Below are positions 8,466-18,375 of a stretch of DNA of 64,000 nt, piece after piece. The translations under genes and the position numbers were made by a program. This stretch comes from Magnetospira sp. QH-2. Its GTDB lineage: Bacteria > Pseudomonadota > Alphaproteobacteria > Rhodospirillales > Magnetospiraceae. Below the pieces are notes generated by a model, which was not told the DNA's origin, searched no databases, and saw only the letters and a list, made by a program, of their open reading frames with translations. The stretch covers positions 3,236,001 through 3,300,000 of the forward strand of contig NZ_FO538765.1 of the NCBI RefSeq assembly GCF_000968135.1. Reading direction: 5' to 3'. Each line of letters starts with the position of its first letter. Positions within the stretch are counted from its first letter, which is position 1.

Positions 8466-8775
8466 GGAGAGAGTATAGCGACTCCCCCCGCCCCCTGCCA
8501 GTAAGGCTTTTTAGCAGAGGCCCCCGATTGCAAGGAGCGGTCACCACCAGCGGCAGCCTGCCCGATTGACGACCTGGGGCCGGTCGTGAGGATGGGCGGT
8601 TCCTTGCGTCTGCGGGGGCATTGCACTGTGCTTCGCCCTTGTTATACGCCGGGCTCCTGGCCCTTCGTGACGTTAAACTTTTTTATATGTGAAATTTCCT
8701 GATGCAATGTGACGGCGGGTTGATTAGATTTGCGGCTTATAAATCCCAACCTCTATGACATAGGGACCATGCATT
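8466..8775. other. 310-base divergent intergenic region
   Basis: It separates the leftward Sel1-repeat gene from the rightward H1-like gene and so should hold both promoters. The right third (about 8665-8760) is AT-rich. I see no clear -35/-10 pair with proper spacing, no terminator and no repeat. Confidence 0.5.
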
Positions 8776-9210
8776 ATGACCGAGCCCCTCGAAGAACGGA
8801 TCCGCAAGCGCGCTTATGAAATCTGGGAGGCCGAAGGTCGGCCCGCTGGATTTGAGGCAGATCACTGGGCCCGCGCCGTGCAGCAGATTTCCGATGAGGA
8901 AGCCGCCGCCACCAAAAAACCCGCCGCAAGCAAACCTGCCGCTAAAAAGGCTGCTGCGCCGAAGAAGGCTGCCCCGGCCAAGAAACCGGCTGCTAAAAAA
9001 CCGGCCGCCAAGCCCGCCGCGAAAAAACCTGCCGCGAAAGCTGCCGCCAAACCTGCCGCAAGAAAGCCTGCTGCGCCGAAGAAGGCCCCGGCCAAAACCG
9101 CCGCCAAAACTACGCCGGCCAAACGTTCGGTGGGATCGGAGGTCGCCGCCCAGGTTGCCAAGGTGACCGCGCCGATTAAGGCACCGACCAAGGCCGCCCC
9201 CAAGAAGTAG
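8776..9210 (+). CDS. DUF2934-type N-terminus fused to a histone-H1-like Ala/Lys/Pro tail
   Basis: 144 residues. Residues 1-40 (LEERIRKRAYEIWEAEGRPA, then HWARAV) match the DUF2934 pattern seen in many alphaproteobacterial proteins. Residues 45-144 are almost only Ala, Lys and Pro in degenerate KKPAA/KPAAK units, like bacterial histone H1 tails. The tail should bind DNA or RNA without sequence preference. The gene stands alone between its own upstream region and glgX. The repeats are at protein and codon level and can vary in number between strains. Confidence 0.8.
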   Translation: MTEPLEERIRKRAYEIWEAEGRPAGFEADHWARAVQQISDEEAAATKKPAASKPAAKKAAAPKKAAPAKKPAAKKPAAKPAAKKPAAKAAAKPAARKPAAPKKAPAKTAAKTTPAKRSVGSEVAAQVAKVTAPIKAPTKAAPKK

Positions 9211-9333
9211 GTCCGACAGACCTGCTTTGAACCCGGTTTGCACGTCCGTCACACTCTGATTTGAGGGGCGGTTCGGGCGTGTTTTTCCTGTTGTCGGACG
9301 TGCCGTTAAGGGGTACGTCTGGGGGCGAAGGGA

Positions 9334-11484
<2,151 letters not shown>

Positions 11485-11512
11485 GTTTATTTGTTCCAAG
11501 GGGGATCCCATT

Positions 11513-13657
11513 TTGTCCGACATACTGATGCGCCTCGCCGCGGCTGCGGGAATCGAGGAAGGCTATTGGGATACCTTCGGCAATCATCATGGCGTTGACG
11601 ACAATGCCCGCCGGTTCTTGCTGTCTTGCATGGGGATTGCCGCCGACAATGACGAAGACGCGGCGCAATCCCTGCTCACGATCGAAAACCGGGACTGGAA
11701 AAACCTGTTGCCCCCGGTCTGTGTTGGCCGGGGCGATCAGCCGCCCTCTGTAGATGTCTATATACCCGAAAACCAGGGAAGCAAGACCCTGACTTGGCGA
11801 ATTGTCCTTGAAGACGGCGAGGAGCGCTCCGGCCGCAGCCGCTGCGGTGACTTGCCCACCTGGGGCACCCGTCATGTGGAAGGTCGGGAATACCTGAAAA
11901 AGTCGTTGCGCCTACCCGGTGGATTGCCGATCGGCTATCACGACTTGGAAATCGACTTTTCGGGACGCACCGCAAGCTGCCGCATTATCCAGGCACCCAG
12001 TCGATCTTTCCTTCCCGACTGGCTCAATCGGGGCGAACGCAAGTGGGGTCTGGCCAGCCATCTATACGCCCCCCGACATAAGACCGATTGGGGCATTGGC
12101 GATTTCACCACCCTGCGCAAGATTGTCGGCCTGGGACACGATCTGGGTGCCGACGTGATCGGCCTCAATCCGCTGCATGCACTGTTCCCGGGCTGTCCGG
12201 AACATGCCAGCCCCTATTCCCCTTCCAGCCGCTTGTTCCTCAATCCGCTGTTCATCGATCTGGAATCGGTACCAGAGTATAAGGCGGTGAAAAAGGATCT
12301 TCCCGCCGGGTTTGCCAAACAATTGGCTTCGGCGCGCAAAACCACTCATGTGGACTATACGCTGGTCGCGGCGCTTAAGAACCAGGCCTTTGCACTGATG
12401 TTCGACGCTTTCCAGGATTCCAAGGGCGAGCGGCACAAAGCCTTTGATGCGTTCCGGGCCGACATGGGCCGACCATTGGAGATCTATTGCCTGTTCGAAG
12501 CTTTGACCCAACGCTACGACGGCAAGCGTTGGTCCACTTGGCCAAAAGGCTATCAGAACCCCGAGGCGAGAGCCGTGAAGGCCTTTGCCAAGGAAAACCC
12601 CGATCGCGTGAGCTATTTCGCTTATCTTCAATGGCTGGCCGACAGCCAATTGGGTGAGGCCGCCCGGGATACCGACAAGGCCGGCATGGCCGTGGGTCTG
12701 TATCGGGATTTGGCCGTGGGCGTGGATCCCAACGGTGCAGAGGCCTGGGCGGACCAGGCCTCCATCGCCGGAGGAGTACAGTTCGGGGCACCGGGCGATG
12801 CTCTCAATCCGCTGGGCCAAGCCTGGGGGGCACCGCCTTATCTGCCCCTGGCCCTGCGCGAAGCGGCCTATGCGCCGTTTATCGCCGTGCTGCGATCCAA
12901 TATGCGCCACGCCGGAGCCCTGCGCATCGATCATGCCATGGCCTTGCAACACCTATTCTGGATTCCCAACGGTGCCGATGCCCGCAGCGGCGCCTATATC
13001 TCCTACAACATGGATGAAATGCTGGCCGTGGTGGCTTTGGAAAGCCACCGGCAGGAATGCCTGGTCATCGGCGAGGACCTGGGCACCGTCCCCGAAGGCT
13101 TCCAGGAGCGCATGGACCGAGAGGGCATTCTTTCATACAAGGTGCTGTACTTCGAGCGCTGGCCCGATGGGCTGTTCAAGCGCCCCGATGCTTACCCGCG
13201 GTTATCCTTGGCCACGCCGACCACTCACGACCTGCCGACCCTCTTGGGCCATTGGAAGGGTGATGACCTAGCCATCCGGCGGCGGCTCCATTTATTTGAG
13301 AACGAAGACCAGATCAACGGCGACGAGGCCAACCGGGTTCAAGACCGGAATATGCTGATCGATGCGCTTGTGGACCAAGGACTGTTGCCCCCCGACTTCT
13401 CGCGCCATGAATCCCTTTCGGATGACGATCGCTTGAAATTCCTTACCGCCGTGCACGGTTTCGCCGCCCGGACCAACAGCGCTTTAGCAATGATCGGCAT
13501 TGACGATCTGGCCATGGAAATGGAACAGCTCAACATGCCGGGCACGGTGACCGAATATCCCAACTGGCGCCGACGCATCACACCGACCATTGAGTCGCTG
13601 GCGGGGCGCGAGGACGTCCGGCATCAGACCCAAGGCGCAAGGGACGAGCGAGGTTAG
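11513..13657 (+). CDS. malQ: 4-alpha-glucanotransferase (amylomaltase)
   Basis: 714 residues from TTG 11513, with AAGGGGGA about 8 bases before. It is a GH77 enzyme: GLASHLYAPRHKTDWGIGDFTTL opens the catalytic part (split here by no gap), then GADVIGLNPLHALFP, ALRIDHAMALQHLFWIPNG (nucleophile Asp) and LVIGEDLGTVPEGFQERM (acid/base Glu). It moves glucan chains between short maltodextrins, recycling GlgX products. Its TAG stop (13655-13657) coincides with the start of another TAGATCACG sequence, as in sdhB. The last residues (ARDERG) are therefore probably recent. Confidence 0.94.
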   Translation: MSDILMRLAAAAGIEEGYWDTFGNHHGVDDNARRFLLSCMGIAADNDEDAAQSLLTIENRDWKNLLPPVCVGRGDQPPSVDVYIPENQGSKTLTWRIVLEDGEERSGRSRCGDLPTWGTRHVEGREYLKKSLRLPGGLPIGYHDLEIDFSGRTASCRIIQAPSRSFLPDWLNRGERKWGLASHLYAPRHKTDWGIGDFTTLRKIVGLGHDLGADVIGLNPLHALFPGCPEHASPYSPSSRLFLNPLFIDLESVPEYKAVKKDLPAGFAKQLASARKTTHVDYTLVAALKNQAFALMFDAFQDSKGERHKAFDAFRADMGRPLEIYCLFEALTQRYDGKRWSTWPKGYQNPEARAVKAFAKENPDRVSYFAYLQWLADSQLGEAARDTDKAGMAVGLYRDLAVGVDPNGAEAWADQASIAGGVQFGAPGDALNPLGQAWGAPPYLPLALREAAYAPFIAVLRSNMRHAGALRIDHAMALQHLFWIPNGADARSGAYISYNMDEMLAVVALESHRQECLVIGEDLGTVPEGFQERMDREGILSYKVLYFERWPDGLFKRPDAYPRLSLATPTTHDLPTLLGHWKGDDLAIRRRLHLFENEDQINGDEANRVQDRNMLIDALVDQGLLPPDFSRHESLSDDDRLKFLTAVHGFAARTNSALAMIGIDDLAMEMEQLNMPGTVTEYPNWRRRITPTIESLAGREDVRHQTQGARDERG

Positions 13658-13690
13658 ATCACGCAGTGCGTTTCCGCCACACGCGTTTCT
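13655..13690. repeat. Possible remnant of the TAGATCACG palindromic repeat (copy D)
   Basis: TAGATCACGCAGTGCG begins at the malQ stop codon, just as copies A and E begin at stops. Only the left edge matches and the rest has no clear pairing, so this may be a decayed copy or chance. Confidence 0.35.
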
Positions 13691-13702
13691 AAAATTTCGG
13701 GT

Positions 13703-14473
13703 TTAATCCCCGGAAAGCCCCAGAATAGCCTTCCGATCCAACCGCGTGGCAATGGCCTCCAATCGCGCCAGAACCTTTTCCGCATCCGGATAGGTTTTGG
13801 AGAGCACCAGGTACACATCCTTGCTGGAGAGAAGATCGTGGGCAAGCCCCAAGATGGGCTTCATGGCCAAGACTTCCTCGGCCGGATGCACATAGTCCAC
13901 CAAATAGTCGGCGCGGCGGGCCGCCAGCATATCGACCGCCGCTTCGTGTTTGATCGCCACGTTGTTGGTGATGCTATTGGGCTTGTCCCGGATGAATTTG
14001 CCAATACCGCCGTAGCTATAGCCGTGAATGGTGATGACACTTTTTCCAGCCAGATCTTCCAGCTTGCCAATGGGTGCCGTATCCCCATGCCGATAGACCC
14101 GAATATCCACGCTGGCCACGGGTAGGGTTCCGTATAGACAACAATCCATCAGGCGCGAGGTTTTTACCAACATGGAAAAATTCGAGGACCCGTTCTGCAG
14201 ATTATCAAACATCCGCAGCACCGGAAGGCTCTTGCCATGCCAGGGAATCCCGGCCTCCCTGAACAGGGCATCCGCCAGACGGAGCAAGGGGTTATCCGGC
14301 TCGCCTTTTTCGTTGAGCTTGATGGTCCAGACCGACTGATTGGGGAAGGTGTATTCTATTTCCGGATAGGGTGATTCCGCCCGCGCTCTGTCTGTCGGAC
14401 CGACTCCCATCATCACAACGACCGTCAAACCGAACACGATCCAGCGTCCTACACGTCCGTGGCGGTTTGTCAT
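13703..14473 (-). CDS. Periplasmic solute-binding family 3-like protein
   Basis: 256 residues with a signal peptide (VFGLTVVVMMGVGPTDRARA, cleavage near residue 32). The body looks like the periplasmic amino-acid-type binding fold (SBP_bac_3). It contains DIRVYRHGDTAPIGKLEDLAGKSV, the typical lobe-crossing block, followed by AAVDMLAARRADYLVDY and a C-terminal helix. No transporter genes are nearby. It is divergent from a membrane sensor kinase at 14673, with 199 bases between the two starts. A ligand-sensing partner role is plausible. The ligand is unknown. Confidence 0.75.
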   Translation of the reverse strand: MTNRHGRVGRWIVFGLTVVVMMGVGPTDRARAESPYPEIEYTFPNQSVWTIKLNEKGEPDNPLLRLADALFREAGIPWHGKSLPVLRMFDNLQNGSSNFSMLVKTSRLMDCCLYGTLPVASVDIRVYRHGDTAPIGKLEDLAGKSVITIHGYSYGGIGKFIRDKPNSITNNVAIKHEAAVDMLAARRADYLVDYVHPAEEVLAMKPILGLAHDLLSSKDVYLVLSKTYPDAEKVLARLEAIATRLDRKAILGLSGD

Positions 14474-14672
14474 TCTGAATTCCTTTGCCGGTCAAAAAAT
14501 ATTGAAGCAATGGCTAAAAAAGCAGTGTTCCTGACATCACCCATTGTATGGCTTGGTGCTTGAATTTACAATAAACCCGTATGGAATCAGCGCCGGATGG
14601 TCATGATTCGGAGCTTTGGAAAGGTTGTTTCAGGGCTCCTCTTGCGGCAACAGCGGGATCAATCCTTCTTCC

Positions 14673-16151
14673 ATGGTCATCATCTGGAAAAGACTGGGTA
14701 AGTTTTCGAAAATTGGTCGGCGTCTGATCATCCGAATTGTCGCCTTTAGTTCCTTGGTCACCTTGGTGATCACGGCCATTCAGCTGATGATGGAATACCG
14801 GGCTCAACGGGCGGACCTTGATACGTTGCTGGAAGAAGTGCAGGTTTTTTTGCCGCAAATGGCCGCCAGCGTCTGGATTTTCAATGATGAACAGGTCACC
14901 TTGGGGCTGGAAGCCCTGGTGCATTTGCCCGCCATTGAGCGGGCTTCCATCGTTACCAGTAATGGGGAGGTACGGTGGAAAGTGCGCGCCGGAAATGGCG
15001 AGGATCAGGTGGAGCGCGTCTATCCGCTGACGTTCAACGACCGGGGAACCGAGCAACGAATCGGCACCATTCATATTGGCGCCTCTCTTGATGCGATCCA
15101 TCAAAGGGTTCTTTCCCAAGGGATCACGATCTTGATCAGCAATGCGATCAAGACCTTCCTGGTGACCGCCTTCATGTTCTTCTTGTTCCATACCATGGTG
15201 ACCCGTCGGATCTTTGATCTGGCTACTCATGTGGAACACCTGTTCGTGCCGCCGGCAACCACCAACGCCTCCATGCTCGAGGTTACCGACGCCCCCGGAG
15301 AGCCGGACGATGAAATAAAGGTCCTGCGGGAAGGTTTTGATGCCCTTAGTCGCCGATTGCTGATGGCGGCCCGGGATCTGCAAGACAGCAACGCCGATCT
15401 GCAACGGGAAAACGAGGAACGCAAGTTGGCCGAGCAGCGGCTGGTGTTGTCGGTGGCGGAATTGACCGAAACCAACGTGGAGCTGGAACGCATGACCTAT
15501 GTGACCGCCCATGATCTGCGCGAACCAACCCGCTCCTTGGCCAATTTCTCGCAGTTGCTGGAGCGGGAATGCGGCCCGGTCATCAATGAGAAAGGGGCGG
15601 AATACCTGGCCTTCATCCGAACCGAAGCGACCCGACTTTATGAAGAGGTCAACGACCTGCTGAATCTCAAGTCCTTTGGCCGTGATACCCTCAACCTCCA
15701 GACCGTCGACTGCACCAAGGTCGTCAACGGCGCATTGCTGGCCGTGAAACCGCTGATCGATCAGAAACAGGCCATCATCGAAATATCCGACCTGCCCACC
15801 CTGACCGCCGATGGCGCCCAATTAAACCGATTGTTCCAGAACCTACTGGCCAATGCCTTGAAATATGTCCCGGGCACCCGGCAACCGGAAATCACCCTGA
15901 CCGCGCATCAAACGCCCGAGGCCTGGCGGTTCGAAGTCCGGGACAATGGCATTGGCATCGAAGAAAAGTACCACGCCTATATCTTCGAAGCCTTCCGGCG
16001 GCTTCATACGCGGGACCAGATCCCGGGAACCGGCATGGGTCTGGCAATCTGCAAGAACATTGTCGCCAACCATGGTGGTCTCATCTGGGTGGAGTCCTCC
16101 TCGGACCAGGGAACCTGCTTTGCCTTTACCATCCCGTTCGGAAAAGACTGA
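14673..16151 (+). CDS. Membrane sensor histidine kinase
   Basis: 492 residues from ATG 14673. An upstream in-frame start exists but adds an unlikely N-terminus. Transmembrane segment 1 is near residues 18-38 and segment 2 near 155-178. Between them lies a periplasmic domain of about 115 residues (SVWIFNDEQVTLGLEALVHL), similar in style to small extracellular sensor domains. Next come a linker/HAMP-like part, a coiled coil (about 230-275), the H-box TAHDLREPTRSLANF, and an ATPase domain with NLLANALKY, DNGIGI and GTGMGLAI. No response regulator is adjacent. Its divergent neighbour is a periplasmic binding protein. Confidence 0.88.
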   Translation: MVIIWKRLGKFSKIGRRLIIRIVAFSSLVTLVITAIQLMMEYRAQRADLDTLLEEVQVFLPQMAASVWIFNDEQVTLGLEALVHLPAIERASIVTSNGEVRWKVRAGNGEDQVERVYPLTFNDRGTEQRIGTIHIGASLDAIHQRVLSQGITILISNAIKTFLVTAFMFFLFHTMVTRRIFDLATHVEHLFVPPATTNASMLEVTDAPGEPDDEIKVLREGFDALSRRLLMAARDLQDSNADLQRENEERKLAEQRLVLSVAELTETNVELERMTYVTAHDLREPTRSLANFSQLLERECGPVINEKGAEYLAFIRTEATRLYEEVNDLLNLKSFGRDTLNLQTVDCTKVVNGALLAVKPLIDQKQAIIEISDLPTLTADGAQLNRLFQNLLANALKYVPGTRQPEITLTAHQTPEAWRFEVRDNGIGIEEKYHAYIFEAFRRLHTRDQIPGTGMGLAICKNIVANHGGLIWVESSSDQGTCFAFTIPFGKD

Positions 16152-16239
16152 AGAGGGGATCTAGCAGGCTGCTTCTGTAATCGAGTCATTTGAGTCAAGC
16201 TGATTTCCAAGCCGTCGGTTTGAACCTGGGTTATGTGGC

Positions 16240-16417
16240 GCCCTTTGCTTCTGTCCGCGGTCGACGTCGTCGCCGCATGATGGGGATCAAGGGGGATCGG
16301 GTGCAGCAATCTGAAAAGCGTGGTCTTACGCCACTGCAGCCTGCGCGCTGTCATCCGAGCCCCGCGCGTCGCCACGCGTCCTGGCCGCCCTTCAGGCGAT
16401 CTCGGTTTTCGTTGTGT
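16240..16417 (-). ncRNA. Candidate bridge RNA (seekRNA) of the IS110-family element
   Basis: Read on the minus strand: proximal stem CAGC (16350-16347) with GCTG (16307-16304), and distal stem CCAC/GTGG (16334-16331 and 16323-16320). The internal loop has GCAGGCTGC (16344-16336) on its 5' side and CTTTTCAG (16318-16311) on its 3' side. GCAGGCTGC equals the left target half at 16164-16172. CTTTTCAG is the complement of the right half CTGAAAA (17561-17567), with one end mismatch. Further on, ACAGAAG (16254-16248) complements the element's own left end CTTCTGT (16172-16178). The ends of the RNA are not defined by sequence alone. Confidence 0.6.
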
Positions 16418-17449
16418 TTAGATGGCGGTCTCCTCCTTGCGGTACTGGAAGTCCGTGCCGTCGATCCACATGCGATGCATGATTACGGCGAGACGCCGGG
16501 CAACGGCTACCTTGGCGCGTTTCATCCCGCGCCTTTTGGCGACCGCGAGCCCCCAGTGTTTGAGCCAGGACCAACGGCGGGTTCGAGTGAGAAGTGCATT
16601 GGCGGCCTCGAACAAAAGCCAACGAACCATGGCATCTCCGCACTTGCTGATGGGGCCGCTTCGGTCCTGCTCTCCCGAGGCGTATCTGCGTGGGACAAGC
16701 CCGAAGTGGGCGCCGACCATGACCGACTTTTGAAACCGTTCCGGCACGTCGAGTCCTGTCCTGAAAGCGAGGGCGGTAACTGGGCCGACGCCGGGAACGG
16801 TCATCAGGCGCCGGCAAACGCTATCATCGCGCGCAGCGGCATGAACCTGCCGGTCGAGCTTGTCGAGTTGTTCGAGCAAGGCTTGGCGCGCAAGCAAGAG
16901 CGGCTCGGCGGCTGCGCTGAGGTGCGGGTTATCAGCCGTCAATTCCCGAACCCGCGCCGCGAAAAGGCGTCCGCGCGCCATACCGACCTTGAGGCCGAAA
17001 GCTTTCAATGTTCCTCGTACCGTATTGGACAACTGACGGACCTGATGAACCAGGGTCTCCCGATGGGTCAGCACCATCCGGAGCTCCTGACTGCGCGCGG
17101 TCTTGACGTGGGTCGCGCGGTACAAACCGGTCCGCATCGCCTGGCTGATCAAGCGGGCGTCGCGACGGTCCGTCTTGACTGGGCTGGCGCTGGCAAAGGC
17201 CTTCATTTGCCGGGTCTCGATACAAATCACAGGGAGGCCCCGACTGGACAGTCCTGCGTACAGCCAAGGCGCCAGAGGGCCAGCTTCCAACCCAATTCGC
17301 GCAAAGCCACGCCCGCTTTCCTCGAGCCAAGTGGCGACCGCCTCGGGTGTGCTTGACACCTTGCCTTCGCGAATGACGGTTCCCTTTGCATCAATCTCAC
17401 AGATCGAAATGCTTGCCATCGATACGTCCATTCCAACAAAATACTCCAT
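16418..17449 (-). CDS. IS110-family transposase (DEDD recombinase)
   Basis: 343 residues from ATG 17449, with GGAGA 9 bases upstream. The N-terminal RuvC-like DEDD domain shows GMDVSMASISICEID, RIGLEAGPLAPWL and KTDRRDARLISQAM. A coiled-coil region spans roughly residues 140-200. The C-terminal Transposase_20 domain shows MTVPGVGPVTALAF and RSGPISKCGDAMVRWLLFEA, including the Ser region used for strand exchange. No frameshift or stop is seen, so it may be active. It would act with an RNA encoded in the downstream non-coding end. Confidence 0.93.
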   Translation of the reverse strand: MEYFVGMDVSMASISICEIDAKGTVIREGKVSSTPEAVATWLEESGRGFARIGLEAGPLAPWLYAGLSSRGLPVICIETRQMKAFASASPVKTDRRDARLISQAMRTGLYRATHVKTARSQELRMVLTHRETLVHQVRQLSNTVRGTLKAFGLKVGMARGRLFAARVRELTADNPHLSAAAEPLLLARQALLEQLDKLDRQVHAAARDDSVCRRLMTVPGVGPVTALAFRTGLDVPERFQKSVMVGAHFGLVPRRYASGEQDRSGPISKCGDAMVRWLLFEAANALLTRTRRWSWLKHWGLAVAKRRGMKRAKVAVARRLAVIMHRMWIDGTDFQYRKEETAI

Positions 17450-17521
17450 AGCTGGTCTCCTCTGTTCCATGTCCAGGAATTGACCCGGATACTTGATCAA
17501 GACCGAGTGTGGAGACCAGCT
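17449..17521. repeat. 11-base perfect inverted repeat upstream of the transposase
   Basis: AGCTGGTCTCC (about 17449-17459) and GGAGACCAGCT (17511-17521) face each other across 51 bases. The first copy covers the transposase ribosome site, so pairing could hide it in read-through RNA, a known way to limit transposition. No function is shown. Confidence 0.6.
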
Positions 17522-17715
17522 GACTGTCTAGGCAATCCCTGACTGCTCGATTACCGCCATCTGAAAAAGTCCGATTTCGAGCCTGTGGCGACACATGCTT
17601 CGACAAGCTCAGCATGAGGGCCTTTGAATAGCCTCACCCTGAGCTTCCTCATCCCGAGCTTGTCGAGGGACGAAGGGCGAGGCGGGCCGTAGGACAACAC
17701 TTTTTCAGCAGCCTG

Positions 17716-18273
17716 TTAGAACGAGGAGCCCGGCTGATCGAGAAAAGCCAACTCTTCTGGCGTACTGGGACGCCCCAACACGGCATTGCGGTGGGGGAAT
17801 CGGCCGAAGCGGGCGATAATATCCCGGTGGGCCACGGCATATTGGTAAAGATCCGGGTCCCTCAGATCCTCGACCAGCCTTAAACAGTCATCCTGATCGG
17901 CGAGAATTTCAGAATGCTCGAAGGGCAGGTAAAAGAACAGCCGCCCATATTTGCCGAACGGCCGATCATGGCCCATGGCGAGCGCCCGGCGGGCCACCGC
18001 CCGAGCGTGTGAATCCTGAGCAAAGGCTTTCGGATCGCCCCGGTGGAGATTGCGCGGCAGCTGATCAAGCAATAGGATCAAGGCCAAGGCCCCTCGCGGC
18101 GTTTCCGACCAGGGGTCCAGATCCCCTTTGGCCGCCCGCTCTGCCAGATCCCCGAAACGGGTGCGCAAAGTCTCGTCTGTCTCGTCGGATTTTATGAACC
18201 ACCAAGCTTGGTTGACGGTGCCGTCGCCGATCCAGAAGTCCACCAAATCATCGATGCGGGCCTTGTCGTCCAT
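17716..18273 (-). CDS. DUF924 family protein
   Basis: 185 residues from ATG 18273 (GGGAGA upstream). The order DFWIGDGTVNQAWWFIKSDETD, then ALALILLLDQLPRNLHRGDP, then PFGKYGRLFFYLPFEHSE is the signature of DUF924, an all-helical family related to tetratricopeptide folds. Biochemical role unknown. The TAA stop (17718-17716) lies in the terminal repeat of the MITE-like element, so the last residues (DQPGSSF) may derive from the insertion. Divergent from pgk, with about 100 bases between starts. Confidence 0.88.
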   Translation of the reverse strand: MDDKARIDDLVDFWIGDGTVNQAWWFIKSDETDETLRTRFGDLAERAAKGDLDPWSETPRGALALILLLDQLPRNLHRGDPKAFAQDSHARAVARRALAMGHDRPFGKYGRLFFYLPFEHSEILADQDDCLRLVEDLRDPDLYQYAVAHRDIIARFGRFPHRNAVLGRPSTPEELAFLDQPGSSF

Positions 18274-18375
18274 GTGCCGTCTCCCGGATTGGCGCAAACC
18301 AAGGCTTGCCTTTCGGGGCGTATATTAGCATAACTTCAGGCAATCAAGCATCCTGGATAGGGGGAGGAGCAAACA

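Larger units (their letters stand above)
16174..17562 (-). mobile_element. IS110-family (IS1111-like) insertion sequence
   Basis: About 1.39 kb, bounded by CT dinucleotides (16172-16173 and 17561-17562) that fit a duplicated recombination core. Near-terminal inverted repeats GTAATCGAG (16177-16185) and CTCGATTAC (17546-17554) are perfect over 9 bases, a feature of the IS1111 subgroup. It contains one intact transposase on the minus strand, 113 non-coding bases before it and 244 after it. The long downstream non-coding end holds the candidate bridge RNA. Confidence 0.8.
16162..17718. mobile_element. Palindromic MITE-like element interrupted by an IS110-family insertion
   Basis: Removing the insertion sequence joins TAGCAGGCTGCT (16162-16173) to GAAAAAGT (17563-17570). 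The restored 20-base end TAGCAGGCTGCTGAAAAAGT pairs with ACTTTTTCAGCAGCCTGTTA (17699-17718) at 19 of 20 positions. Inside lies another imperfect inverted repeat, CTTCGACAAGCTCAGCATGAGG (about 17599-17620) with CTCATCCCGAGCTTGTCGAGG (about 17648-17668). The original element was about 170 bases. Its right end supplies the TAA stop of the DUF924 gene. Confidence 0.75.

Noticed and set aside
8920-9200. CRISPR-like or DNA-level tandem repeat in the H1-like gene
   Set aside because: The repeats are short, codon-level and encode Ala/Lys/Pro; spacing and spacers do not fit a CRISPR array.
16190-17356. Long plus-strand open frame (388 codons) opposite the transposase
   Set aside because: It lies entirely over the insertion sequence, has no known motif, and mirrors the GC-biased codons of the minus-strand transposase.
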